Source: Alistipes sp. (lineage in GTDB: Bacteria > Bacteroidota > Bacteroidia > Bacteroidales > Rikenellaceae). From it: 64,000 nucleotides of DNA. Below the pieces are notes generated by a model, which did no database searches, was not told where the DNA came from, and saw nothing but the letters and a program-made list of their open reading frames with translations. The DNA is taken from positions 1 through 64,000 of the forward strand of contig JAFYQI010000010.1 in assembly GCA_017547175.1 (NCBI GenBank), in the 5' to 3' direction. The translations under genes were made by a program, and so were the position numbers. This document shows, piece after piece, positions 44,936-53,080 of the stretch (within the stretch, counting starts at the first letter, position 1; each line of letters opens with the position of its first letter).

Positions 44936-45690
44936 TTCGCGCCGAACACCTGCTCAAAACGTTCGACGGTCGCACCGTGCTGAACGACATTTCGGTCGAA
45001 TTCAAGACCGGATGCACAAACCTGATCATCGGCCGTAGCGGATCGGGTAAAACCGTACTGCTCAAGACCTTGGTCGGTCTTCATGAGCCCGATTCGGGAT
45101 CGGTATGGTACGACGAGACGAACTACACCCAGCTGGGCTTCATGGAGCGCAAGGTGATCCGCAAGGATATCGGCATGATCTTCCAGGGTGGCGCGCTGTT
45201 AGACTCCTCGACCGTCGAGGAGAACATCAAGTTGCCGCTGGATCTCTTTACCGAGCAGTCGGAGGAGGAGAAGATGGAGCGCGTGAACTTCTGTCTGAAG
45301 CGTGTGCGCCTCGAAAATGCCAACCACCTCTACCCTGCCGAGCTCTCGGGCGGTATGATCAAGCGCGTCGCCATTGCCCGCGCCATTGTGATGAACCCCA
45401 AATACCTCTTCTGCGACGAGCCCAATTCGGGCCTTGACCCGCAGACCTCGATCGTAATCGATAACCTGATTCAAGAGATCACGAAGGAGTACAACATCAC
45501 GACGATCATCAACACGCACGACATGAACTCGGTGATGGAGATCGGCGAAAAGATCGTCTATATCTACGAAGGCTACAAATGGTGGGAGGGCTCGAGCGAG
45601 GAGATTCTCCACGCCGACAACCGCGAGCTGAACGACTTTGTCTTCGCCTCGGCCATGGCCAAACGTGCAAAACAGAATGCGGAAAGATAA
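44932..45690 (+). CDS. mlaF: MlaF-family ABC transporter ATP-binding protein
   Basis: 252 residues: Walker A GRSGSGKT, Q-loop IFQGGAL, ABC signature ELSGGMIKR and Walker B YLFCDEP with the H-loop NTHDMN. The GGALLDSSTVEENI segment is typical of MlaF. It powers the MlaE permease encoded with a 4-bp overlap upstream. The 135 bp that follow hold only a weak hairpin (AAAAACG...CGTTTTT) before ridA. Confidence 0.92.
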   Translation: MIRAEHLLKTFDGRTVLNDISVEFKTGCTNLIIGRSGSGKTVLLKTLVGLHEPDSGSVWYDETNYTQLGFMERKVIRKDIGMIFQGGALLDSSTVEENIKLPLDLFTEQSEEEKMERVNFCLKRVRLENANHLYPAELSGGMIKRVAIARAIVMNPKYLFCDEPNSGLDPQTSIVIDNLIQEITKEYNITTIINTHDMNSVMEIGEKIVYIYEGYKWWEGSSEEILHADNRELNDFVFASAMAKRAKQNAER

Positions 45691-45825
45691 CGCATTGTGG
45701 AGAGTCCACTAAGTCTCAGCTACCCCAGACGAAAAACGATCATTAGAACCCGTTTTTGATTTTAGGCACGAGTCCTAAATACGCAGTATAAACTGAAAAC
45801 TGAAAACCAAACACACAATAATACT

Positions 45826-46200
45826 ATGAAAAAGATTATCGCTTCGCCCCACGCGCCGAAGGCAGTGGGCCCCTATTCGCAGGCCATTCAGTGCGACAAC
45901 ACGTTGTATGCTTCGGGCCAGCTGCCCATCGACGGTGCCACGGGCACGATGCCCGAGACGATTGAGGAGCAGACCCACCAGTCGCTCAAGAACATCGGTC
46001 ACATCCTGACCGAGGCCGGCATGGATTACTCGAATGTGGTGAAAACCACGGTATTGCTGGACGACATCAAGGATTTTGCTGCCATGAATGCCGTATACGC
46101 CGAGTACTTTACGGGCGACAAACCGGCCCGCGTATGCTACGAGGTTGCCAAGTTGCCGATGGGTGCCAAGGTGGAGATCGACTGCATCGCCGTAAAGTAA
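45826..46200 (+). CDS. ridA: RidA family enamine/imine deaminase
   Basis: 124 residues, trimeric YjgF/YER057c/UK114 fold. It hydrolyses reactive 2-aminoacrylate and other enamines/imines to keto acids. The signature APKAVGPYSQAI at the start, YASGQLP, and PARVCYEVAKLPMGAKVEI with the active-site arginine (near residue 106) are intact. Stands alone, ended by the hairpin at 46246. Confidence 0.95.
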   Translation: MKKIIASPHAPKAVGPYSQAIQCDNTLYASGQLPIDGATGTMPETIEEQTHQSLKNIGHILTEAGMDYSNVVKTTVLLDDIKDFAAMNAVYAEYFTGDKPARVCYEVAKLPMGAKVEIDCIAVK

Positions 46201-46245
46201 TCACCTAAAAAAAACGGAGAAGCCCCACTTTGAAATCGGGGTCAG

Positions 46246-46270
46246 AGAAACGCCTACGGGCGTTTTCTTT
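46246..46270 (+). terminator. ridA terminator
   Basis: Stem AGAAACGCC/GGCGTTTTCT with one bulge and a T-rich tail; a second hairpin GCCCCAC...CGGGGT lies just upstream. Confidence 0.7.
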
Positions 46271-46334
46271 GTTTTGTTAATAGCGTGTCAATAAATAGGG
46301 CTTGCATAAGTCGCTTTTTCGGGAATAAAGTCTG

Positions 46335-46342
46335 TAATTTTG
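46335..46342 (+). promoter_or_regulatory. -7 box of nrdJ
   Basis: TAATTTTG fits TAnnTTTG; leader about 38 nt, too short for a B12 riboswitch. Confidence 0.45.
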
Positions 46343-46385
46343 TATCACATTTCGCCTCGCACAAAACGAAATAATACCATATAAC

Positions 46386-48941
46386 ATGACCAACAACACA
46401 AAACCGGCTCAACTGCAAAAAGTTGAGTATAACGACGCCGTCGCCGAATCGAAAATCTATTTCGAGGGTGATGATCTGGCCGCTACGGTCTGGGTGAGCA
46501 AGTATGCGCTGAAGGACTCCTACGGCAACATCTACGAGCGTTCGCCCAAGCAGATGCACGAGCGCATCGCTACCGAGATCGAGCGCATCGAAAACAAGTA
46601 CCCAAACCCCATGTCGAAAGAGGAGGTATTCGGCCTGCTCGACCACTTCCGTTACATCATTCCGCAGGGTGGTCCGATGACCGGTATCGGCAACAACTTC
46701 CAGGTTGCCTCGCTTTCGAACTGCTTCGTAATCGGCCACCGCAATCCGGCCGACTCGTATGGCGGTATCTTCCGCATGGACGAGGAGCAGGTACAGCTCA
46801 TGAAGCGTCGTGGCGGTGTGGGTCATGACCTTTCGCACATCCGTCCCACGGGTAGCCCCGTGTTGAACTCTGCCCTCACCTCGACCGGTATCGTCCCCTT
46901 CATGGAGCGTTATTCGAACTCGACGCGTGAGGTTGCTCAGGATGGTCGTCGCGGCGCCCTGATGCTCTCGCTCTCGATCAAGCACCCCGATGCCGAGCGA
47001 TTTATCGACGCGAAGGTGGACACGGGTAAGGTGACCGGTGCTAACGTCTCGATCAAGATCGATGACGAGTTCATGCGTGCCGCCATCGCCAACAAGAAAT
47101 ACACGCAGCAGTTCCCCGTAAGTGCCGAGACGCCGAAGTATGAGCAGAAGATCGATGCCAAGAAGCTGTGGGAGAAGATTATCCACAACGCATGGCGTTC
47201 GGCCGAGCCCGGTGTGCTGTTCTGGGATACGATCATCAAGGAGAGTGTGCCCGACTGCTATGCCGACGAAGGTTTCCGCACGGTTTCGACCAATCCGTGT
47301 GGTGAGATTCCCTTGTGCCCCTACGACTCGTGCCGTCTGCTGGCCATCAACCTGTTGAGCTATGTAGACAACCCGTTCACGCAGGAGGCTTCGTTCAACT
47401 TCGACAAGTTCAAGACGCATGTCGAGAAGGCCATGCGCATGATGGATGACATCATCGACCTGGAGTTGGAGAAGGTAGAGCAAATCATTGCCAAGATCGC
47501 CGCCGACCCCGAGGATGAGGATGTACGCCGCGTGGAGATCGAGCTGTGGAACAAGATTCGCACGATGGCCCTCAAGGGTCGCCGTACGGGTCTGGGTATC
47601 ACGGCTGAGGGTGATATGTTGGCCGCTTTGGGTCTGCGCTACGGCTCGGAAGAGGCCATCAACTTTGCCGTCGAGGTACAGAAGACGCTGGCTGTCGAGG
47701 CTTACCGTGCATCGGTTAAGATGGCCGGTGAGCGTGGCGCTTTCCTGGTTTACAACGCCGAGAAGGAGGCCAACAACCCGATGATCAACCGTATCAAGGA
47801 GGCCGATCCGGCTCTCTACGAGGAGATGATCAAGGTGGGCCGTCGCAATATCGCCATGCTGACCATTGCCCCCACGGGTACCACGTCGCTCATGTCGCAG
47901 ACCACGTCGGGTATCGAGCCGGTATTCCGCACGGTTTATAAGCGTCGCCGTAAGATCAACCCCTCGGACGTAGATACGCACGTAGATTACACGGACGAGA
48001 CGGGCGAAAAGTTCCAGGAGTACAACGTCTACCACCATAATTTCGTGAAGTGGCTCGCCGCCAACGGCTACGACACGACGAAGCTCGCCACCATCACCGA
48101 TGAGGAGCTGGACAGCTGGGTAGCTGCTTCGCCCTACCACGGTGCTACGGCTAACGATATCGACTGGGTTGCCAAGGTGAAGATGCAGGGTGCTATCCAG
48201 AAGTGGGTTGACCACTCGATTTCGGTGACGGTAAACCTGCCGAACAATGTATCGGAGTCGCTCGTTGCCGATGTTTATCGCACGGCTTGGGAGTGCGGCT
48301 GTAAGGGCGTGACGGTCTATCGTGACGGTTGCCGTGACGGTGTCTTGTTGGACAAGAACGCCAAGAAGAAGAGCTCGAAGTGCGAGACCTATCCGGGTCA
48401 GGTACCGCAGCGTCCGAAGTCGATTCCGGCCGATATTATCCGCTTCAAGAACGGTTCGGACGATTGGATCGCCTTTGTAGGTCTGCAGGACGGTCGTCCG
48501 TATGAGATCTTTACGGGTAAGATCGAGGAGGATGCCATGTACATCCCGCGCAAGATTACGAAGGGCTTCATCATCAAGGTACGTGAGGAGAATGGCGAGA
48601 AGCGCTACGACTTCCAATACAAAGACCGTTACGGCTATACGAATACGATCGGTGGTGTATCGCGCCTGTTCAACGAGGAGTTCTGGAACTACGCCAAGCT
48701 CATTTCGGGTGTATTGCGCTATGGCATGCCCATCGAGAAGGCTGTGGCTCTGATTGACTCGTTGCACCTTGATAGCGAATCGATCAACACCTGGAAGTCG
48801 GGTGTATGCCGCGCCCTGAAGCAGTATATCGCCGACGGTACGAAGTCGAAAGGTAAGTGTCCGAGCTGCGGCCAGGAGAACATGGCCTACCAGAACGGCT
48901 GTCTGACCTGTATGTCGTGCGGCTATTCGAAGTGCGGTTGA
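46386..48941 (+). CDS. nrdJ: Adenosylcobalamin-dependent ribonucleotide reductase (class II)
   Basis: 851 residues. It makes deoxyribonucleotides with an adenosylcobalamin-derived thiyl radical, so it works without oxygen and without an NrdB/NrdD partner. Visible are the active-site region LSNCFVIGHRNPADSYGG, KRRGGVGHDLSHIRP, NPCGEIPLCPYDSC, and a C-terminal four-cysteine zinc ribbon CPSCGQ...CMSCGYSKCG (residues ~820-851) used in re-reduction. The second B12-dependent enzyme of the window besides methylmalonyl-CoA mutase. No ATP-cone is seen at the N-terminus. Confidence 0.95.
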   Translation: MTNNTKPAQLQKVEYNDAVAESKIYFEGDDLAATVWVSKYALKDSYGNIYERSPKQMHERIATEIERIENKYPNPMSKEEVFGLLDHFRYIIPQGGPMTGIGNNFQVASLSNCFVIGHRNPADSYGGIFRMDEEQVQLMKRRGGVGHDLSHIRPTGSPVLNSALTSTGIVPFMERYSNSTREVAQDGRRGALMLSLSIKHPDAERFIDAKVDTGKVTGANVSIKIDDEFMRAAIANKKYTQQFPVSAETPKYEQKIDAKKLWEKIIHNAWRSAEPGVLFWDTIIKESVPDCYADEGFRTVSTNPCGEIPLCPYDSCRLLAINLLSYVDNPFTQEASFNFDKFKTHVEKAMRMMDDIIDLELEKVEQIIAKIAADPEDEDVRRVEIELWNKIRTMALKGRRTGLGITAEGDMLAALGLRYGSEEAINFAVEVQKTLAVEAYRASVKMAGERGAFLVYNAEKEANNPMINRIKEADPALYEEMIKVGRRNIAMLTIAPTGTTSLMSQTTSGIEPVFRTVYKRRRKINPSDVDTHVDYTDETGEKFQEYNVYHHNFVKWLAANGYDTTKLATITDEELDSWVAASPYHGATANDIDWVAKVKMQGAIQKWVDHSISVTVNLPNNVSESLVADVYRTAWECGCKGVTVYRDGCRDGVLLDKNAKKKSSKCETYPGQVPQRPKSIPADIIRFKNGSDDWIAFVGLQDGRPYEIFTGKIEEDAMYIPRKITKGFIIKVREENGEKRYDFQYKDRYGYTNTIGGVSRLFNEEFWNYAKLISGVLRYGMPIEKAVALIDSLHLDSESINTWKSGVCRALKQYIADGTKSKGKCPSCGQENMAYQNGCLTCMSCGYSKCG

Positions 48942-48967
48942 TAATTGGCCTCTTCGATTCAATAGAT

Positions 48968-49004
48968 AAAGGGATCGCAACCTCGAGTTGCGATCCTTTT
49001 TTTT
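48968..49004 (+). terminator. nrdJ terminator
   Basis: Perfect 10-bp stem GGATCGCAAC/GTTGCGATCC with CTCGA loop and T8 tail. Confidence 0.92.
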
Positions 49005-49272
49005 GTAGCGGTTGATCACCTCTCCGACGTTACCCTCTTTCCGCCTCACTACGATCAGCGACACGCCATACAATACACATATTTGCCACGAGCCGTAGGG
49101 CGGAACGAGCTGCGCATATAAAACAAACGAAGGCATCGCAATCCTCGATCGCGACACCCTCGTTCACACAATCCATCAAAATGTTACCCTACTATCGGCT
49201 CATTTGGCGTAAAGCCGATATGCGATAGACTCGCATCACACATTTGATAATACAAATATACAAACTGAAAAG
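49005..49272. other. Intergenic stretch without recognisable gene
   Basis: 268 bp between the nrdJ terminator and the terminator of the convergent TPR gene. No ORF, tRNA or promoter stands out. Short stretches such as GGCATCGCAATCCTCGATCG echo the terminator stem sequence but do not form a strong structure. Confidence 0.5.
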
Positions 49273-49305
49273 CAAAAAACCGCGAATCGGCATATCCCGA
49301 TTCAC
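49273..49305 (-). terminator. Terminator of the TPR regulator gene
   Basis: Minus strand stem CGTGAATCGGG / CCGATTCGCG with ATATG loop followed by a T6 run. Confidence 0.75.
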
Positions 49306-49346
49306 GATTTCAAAACCTTAATTACCATCTTATTGCATTTTTTTAA

Positions 49347-51089
49347 TTACCCTATCTCTGCATCACCTCGCTTTTCGGCCTTCTTTTCAGCGGTAAAAGC
49401 TGCTATCAGCTCGTTGAAGTGATCCATGAAGGTAATATCGTTGTTCGTCAAATCGAGTTTACCGCGCAGCATGTTACGCAGGTTATAATAGGTCTTGACA
49501 CTGATGTCGAGCACCAGGCAGATGGCCGACTTCGACATATCGCACACGATCATGCAATAGATCAACACATCGCGATCGGTGAGTTGCGGATAGCGATGAC
49601 GCAGATAGTCCACCACGCCCGGTTCGCGCATGTTGAGAATATCCTCAAAGATCCACTGAGAGCCGCCGACATCGTTCAAGGAGAAGTATTGGCCCAACTG
49701 ACGATAGAACGCCTCATGCTTATGGCCGTACTGGACCGCCATGTCGAGAAATTGACGCAAGAAAACCACACGGCGATCGACCACTTGCGGATCAATCCCC
49801 TTAGCGGGCTTCATCTGCAGATCCATATAGGCATCTTTCAGACGCGACACCTGTTCACGGTAAGCCGAAATGGATTGTTGCTGCTCCAGGATCAACTGCT
49901 TACGGCGCGTCGTAAGCCACAACACCAAAAAGATAAATCCGAGTACAAGGGCTGCGGCTAACAGCCACTGCAACGTAAGCCAGCGATGCAACAGACGATT
50001 TTGCTCTTCGAGCAATTGGCGATGGAAGCGTCCACGCATACCGGGGATGAGCGAACGTTTTTCGGCTCGGTAGATCGAATCCAACGTCTGAAAGGCACGA
50101 TTCTTGCGATTATACGCCTTTTGATACTCCCCCATGGCGGCGAAGAAATCGCTCGCCACGGATTCGTTCTCCAGCAACCAATGGCCGGAGCTTTGGTCAT
50201 AGAGTTTTTCACGACGAAGACGCTCTTCGTAGTCGTTCAGATGCATACTCAAATAGAGGGCAGAGCTGTCCACATCGCCCATCCTTAGGTAGATCTCGCC
50301 CAAGGCAAGGTAAAAATCGTTGGGAATCACGCCTTGCGCATAGCGCGTGGTTGCTTCGTTCAAAAGACGACGAGCCTCCTCATGGCGCCCCTCGTCCAGG
50401 GCAACGGTGGCCGCCGAGCGCGCCAAATAGAGCAGCGAGGTGGTGTCTTGGAGCTGAGTGGCCAACTCGTGCGACCGTTTCCAATAGGAAAAGGCCTGCT
50501 CCACTTCGCCCGAGCGGTAGAGGTCGGCCGCTGCGCCCATCAAGGTCTGCAAGACAAAGGACGGTTTATCGATCGCTTCGAAGTGCTTGACAGCCTCTAT
50601 AAAACGCTCCGAGGAGGAGAGGTAGTAATGTTGTTTGCGGTAAAGACGGCCCAATGCCGTGGCGATCAACCCCTTCATATAGGCATCGTCATCCATCGAG
50701 GCCGAATATTCCGCCTCGAGATAACAGCCCATCGCCTCGTTGATGTGACCGGCGTGTTGATGCACACGACCGGCATAGTAAAAGGCACGCGCGCGATAGT
50801 CAGGCTCTTCGATCCGATTTTCGTAGTAGCGCACACCGATACGGATCAGCGAATCACAATCCGAATCGATGCGATTTTTATCCATCGCCTGGGAGTAAAG
50901 TACGGCATGTCGCGCCTGCAACGCTTCGTCGGTAATCGACCGATTTGAAATTTGCTGCAGGAGCTGCAAAGAGCTGTCGGGAGATTCGATCATGAGTTGA
51001 TCGGCCCGATCGAGCAACAACTCGCACGCTGAACGACTACAAGCGATAGTCGTCCATGCAATCAATAAAAAGAGCAGCAAGCGTTGCAT
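49347..51089 (-). CDS. TPR-containing membrane-bound transcriptional regulator-like protein
   Basis: 580 residues. N-terminal signal or lipoprotein-like segment (LLLFLLIAWTTIAC), about six tetratricopeptide-like repeats outside the membrane (residues ~25-350), one transmembrane helix (~372-392), a short coiled coil (LILEQQQSISAYREQVSRL region), and a C-terminal cytoplasmic domain ending in a helix-turn-helix of LuxR-like type (LTDRDVLIYCMIVCDMSKSAICLVLDISVKTYYNLRN, key parts DRDVLIYCMI and DISVKTYYNLRN). This architecture is common in Bacteroidetes, where it is thought to sense the periplasm and regulate transcription. Target genes are unknown; it is transcribed alone. Confidence 0.82.
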   Translation of the reverse strand: MQRLLLFLLIAWTTIACSRSACELLLDRADQLMIESPDSSLQLLQQISNRSITDEALQARHAVLYSQAMDKNRIDSDCDSLIRIGVRYYENRIEEPDYRARAFYYAGRVHQHAGHINEAMGCYLEAEYSASMDDDAYMKGLIATALGRLYRKQHYYLSSSERFIEAVKHFEAIDKPSFVLQTLMGAAADLYRSGEVEQAFSYWKRSHELATQLQDTTSLLYLARSAATVALDEGRHEEARRLLNEATTRYAQGVIPNDFYLALGEIYLRMGDVDSSALYLSMHLNDYEERLRREKLYDQSSGHWLLENESVASDFFAAMGEYQKAYNRKNRAFQTLDSIYRAEKRSLIPGMRGRFHRQLLEEQNRLLHRWLTLQWLLAAALVLGFIFLVLWLTTRRKQLILEQQQSISAYREQVSRLKDAYMDLQMKPAKGIDPQVVDRRVVFLRQFLDMAVQYGHKHEAFYRQLGQYFSLNDVGGSQWIFEDILNMREPGVVDYLRHRYPQLTDRDVLIYCMIVCDMSKSAICLVLDISVKTYYNLRNMLRGKLDLTNNDITFMDHFNELIAAFTAEKKAEKRGDAEIG

Positions 51090-51200
51090 TTCGAATCCGA
51101 TTTGATGATGAATTTAGACAAATGTAACAAAAAAGAATCACACTACAAAATATCGCACACCGATATATATTCGAACGGCTGCAAAAAATCTCCGTCAAAA

Positions 51201-51232
51201 TTTGGCAACTCGGTAGAAATAGGCTACTTTTG
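51201..51232 (+). promoter_or_regulatory. Promoter of the SlyD-like FKBP gene
   Basis: TTTG (51201-51204), 20 nt, TACTTTTG (51225-51232), an almost ideal Bacteroidetes promoter; leader about 43 nt. Confidence 0.75.
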
Positions 51233-51281
51233 TTGCCCGAAGCAGATAGACATGCAATCAAAATTTAACTAAAATAGGCAT

Positions 51282-51842
51282 ATGAAAGTAGAAGCAAATA
51301 AGATGGTGGCTGTCGATTACAAGCTCACCGTTGACGGTCAGGTGGCCGATCAGTCGCGTCCGGGTCAGCCCCTGGAGTTCATCTTTGGTACGGGCATGCT
51401 CCTGCCGAAGTTCGAGGCGGCCATCGAGGGCAAAGAGCCCGGCGAGAAGGTAGCCTTCACGCTGGAGGCAAAGGATGGCTATGGCGAGGTAATCGAGCAG
51501 GCTATTGTGGATCTTCCGAAGGAGGTATTCATGGTAGATGGCAAGGTAGCCGAGGATATTCTCTTCGAGGGTTCGCAGATTCCGATGGCCGATGCACAGG
51601 GCAACCGCATGCTGGGTATCGTAAAGGAGGTTGGCGAGACGACCGTTAAGATGGACTTCAACCACCCGATGGCCGGTAAGACCCTCAATTTTGAGGTCGA
51701 GGTCGTATCGGTACGCGATGTAACGCCCGAGGATCTGCAGGGTAACTGCTCGTGCGGCCACTGCGGTGGCGACTGTAGCGGTGACTGCGAGGAGGGCTGC
51801 CACGACCACAGCGAGGGTTGCGATTGCGGCCATTGCCACTAA
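51282..51842 (+). CDS. SlyD-like FKBP-type peptidyl-prolyl isomerase with metal-binding tail
   Basis: 186 residues, cytoplasmic. SlyD layout: FKBP core with an inserted chaperone flap between residues ~70 and ~130, beginning with VAVDYKLTVDGQVAD and the FGTGMLLPKFEAAIEG hydrophobic pocket. The last ~32 residues contain nine Cys and five His (NCSCGHCGGDC ... GCDCGHCH), a likely Ni/Zn/Cu site as in E. coli SlyD. It probably helps folding and metal delivery. Own promoter and own terminator, so independent of the kinase gene downstream. Confidence 0.9.
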   Translation: MKVEANKMVAVDYKLTVDGQVADQSRPGQPLEFIFGTGMLLPKFEAAIEGKEPGEKVAFTLEAKDGYGEVIEQAIVDLPKEVFMVDGKVAEDILFEGSQIPMADAQGNRMLGIVKEVGETTVKMDFNHPMAGKTLNFEVEVVSVRDVTPEDLQGNCSCGHCGGDCSGDCEEGCHDHSEGCDCGHCH

Positions 51843-51847
51843 AATCG

Positions 51848-51875
51848 AAGGAGCCTCAACGGCTCCTTTTTTTGT
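51848..51875 (+). terminator. Terminator after the FKBP gene
   Basis: Stem AAGGAGCC/GGCTCCTT with TCAAC loop and T7 tail. Confidence 0.9.
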
Positions 51876-51885
51876 ATTGTCTCGG

Positions 51886-53034
51886 ATGTTTACACTGTCG
51901 CAATATCTCTTTTCGCTCGAGGATCCGGCGGGGCTGTTCCGAACCTTGGATACGCTGGAGCCGGAACGCGATGCAGACGGTCGCCCCTGCTTTACGGTGG
52001 GGAATACGGCCGTCACCTTTCGTGTACACATCGAAGGGGTAAGCCACGCGCTGCGCTGCTATTTCAACCCAAACCCCAACCTGCGACGCATCTACGGCGA
52101 ACACTACCTCGAACGTGAGCTCTATCTCTACGACAATCCGCCTCACGGCCGTTGGGTCGATGTGGTGTTGACACCCTGGATCGAAGGCGAAGAGTTGGGC
52201 GCGGTGATCCGGCGAGCTGCCGAAGAACAACGCAAGGATCTCTTAGCCGAACTTTCGGCACGCTTTGACCGATTGGCTATCGAACTTTTGAAGGCCCCTT
52301 GGGCACATGGCGATCTGAAGCCCGAAAATATCCTCGTTGCCCCAAACGGAGAGTTGCATCTGATTGACCATGATGCCACGTTCCTGCCCGAGATGCGTGG
52401 TGAATTGTCGCCCGAATTGGGCACCCTCTCCTACCAACATCCCGCACGTACGGCCGAGGATTTTGACGCCTCGATCGACGATTTCTCGATCGCGCTGATC
52501 GCCTCATCGCTCTATGCCTTAAGCATCGATCCAACGCTCTACGCACGATATGGCATGCGCGACGGGCTGCTGATCGATACTCGCAATCTGGCTACGGATG
52601 AGGCACTCGAGGAGCTGCTGCAACTCTTTGCCCGACGAGGCGAAGTAGTTCGCTATGCCATTGCACGTTCGCTGCGCCGCTCGCGCCCTGCGACTCAATT
52701 GGTCAACGAACTTTTCCGCCTCCTCAACCACCGAACACCGATCGAAGAGGAAGAACCTATCGAATCCTTCTTCACCTGGTATGGTTTGTGGGGATATCGC
52801 ACAACAACGCAAGAGGTGATTCCGCCACTCTACGATTTCGCCGACGATTTCCGAGAGGGAGTCGCCCGTGTACGTATCGGCTCGGCATGGCACTACATCG
52901 ATCGAACGGGACAAAGCCTGTTGCACGATCCCATGTGGCGCGACATTGAATCGTTCCGCCAGGGACGTGCCAGGGTTACGACCGACCAGGGGTGTTATGA
53001 GATCGACTTGGCGGGCAATCGCTTTGAAATTTGA
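51886..53034 (+). CDS. Protein kinase-like protein with C-terminal WG-type repeats
   Basis: 382 residues from ATG 51886; upstream in-frame codons overlap the FKBP gene. Residues ~40-300 look like a small eukaryotic-type kinase: a lobe with HALRCYF in the place of the VAIK lysine strand, hinge-like VVLTPWIEGEEL, catalytic loop HGDLKPEN (141-148), metal motif DHD (161-163) and GTLSYQHPAR as activation/APE-like segment. Catalytic Asp, Asn and metal Asp are kept, the VAIK lysine appears as Arg. Residues ~310-382 form about two WG-type beta-repeats (FREGVARVRIGSAWHYIDRTG). First of a four-gene group with DUF4954, VWA and pseudokinase genes; target unknown. Confidence 0.72.
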   Translation: MFTLSQYLFSLEDPAGLFRTLDTLEPERDADGRPCFTVGNTAVTFRVHIEGVSHALRCYFNPNPNLRRIYGEHYLERELYLYDNPPHGRWVDVVLTPWIEGEELGAVIRRAAEEQRKDLLAELSARFDRLAIELLKAPWAHGDLKPENILVAPNGELHLIDHDATFLPEMRGELSPELGTLSYQHPARTAEDFDASIDDFSIALIASSLYALSIDPTLYARYGMRDGLLIDTRNLATDEALEELLQLFARRGEVVRYAIARSLRRSRPATQLVNELFRLLNHRTPIEEEEPIESFFTWYGLWGYRTTTQEVIPPLYDFADDFREGVARVRIGSAWHYIDRTGQSLLHDPMWRDIESFRQGRARVTTDQGCYEIDLAGNRFEI

Positions 53035-53053
53035 GGCGAAAGATGTATATTTG
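53023..53053 (+). promoter_or_regulatory. Internal promoter before the DUF4954 gene
   Basis: TTTG (53023-53026, inside the last codons of the kinase gene), 19 nt, TATATTTG (53046-53053). Allows the DUF4954-VWA-pseudokinase part to be transcribed separately. Confidence 0.65.
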
Positions 53054-53080
53054 CAAGTTAATAGGTAGACAACGAACGGC

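Noticed and set aside
46276..46385. B12 riboswitch before nrdJ (and before the mutAB operon)
   Set aside because: Both enzymes need B12, but the leaders are short or AT-rich and show no B12-box-like core or matching helices.
46254..49157. 967-codon open frame on the minus strand opposite nrdJ
   Set aside because: It is a shadow of the strong codon bias of nrdJ: low-complexity Leu/Arg/Val-rich translation, no domain, and nrdJ itself is unmistakable.
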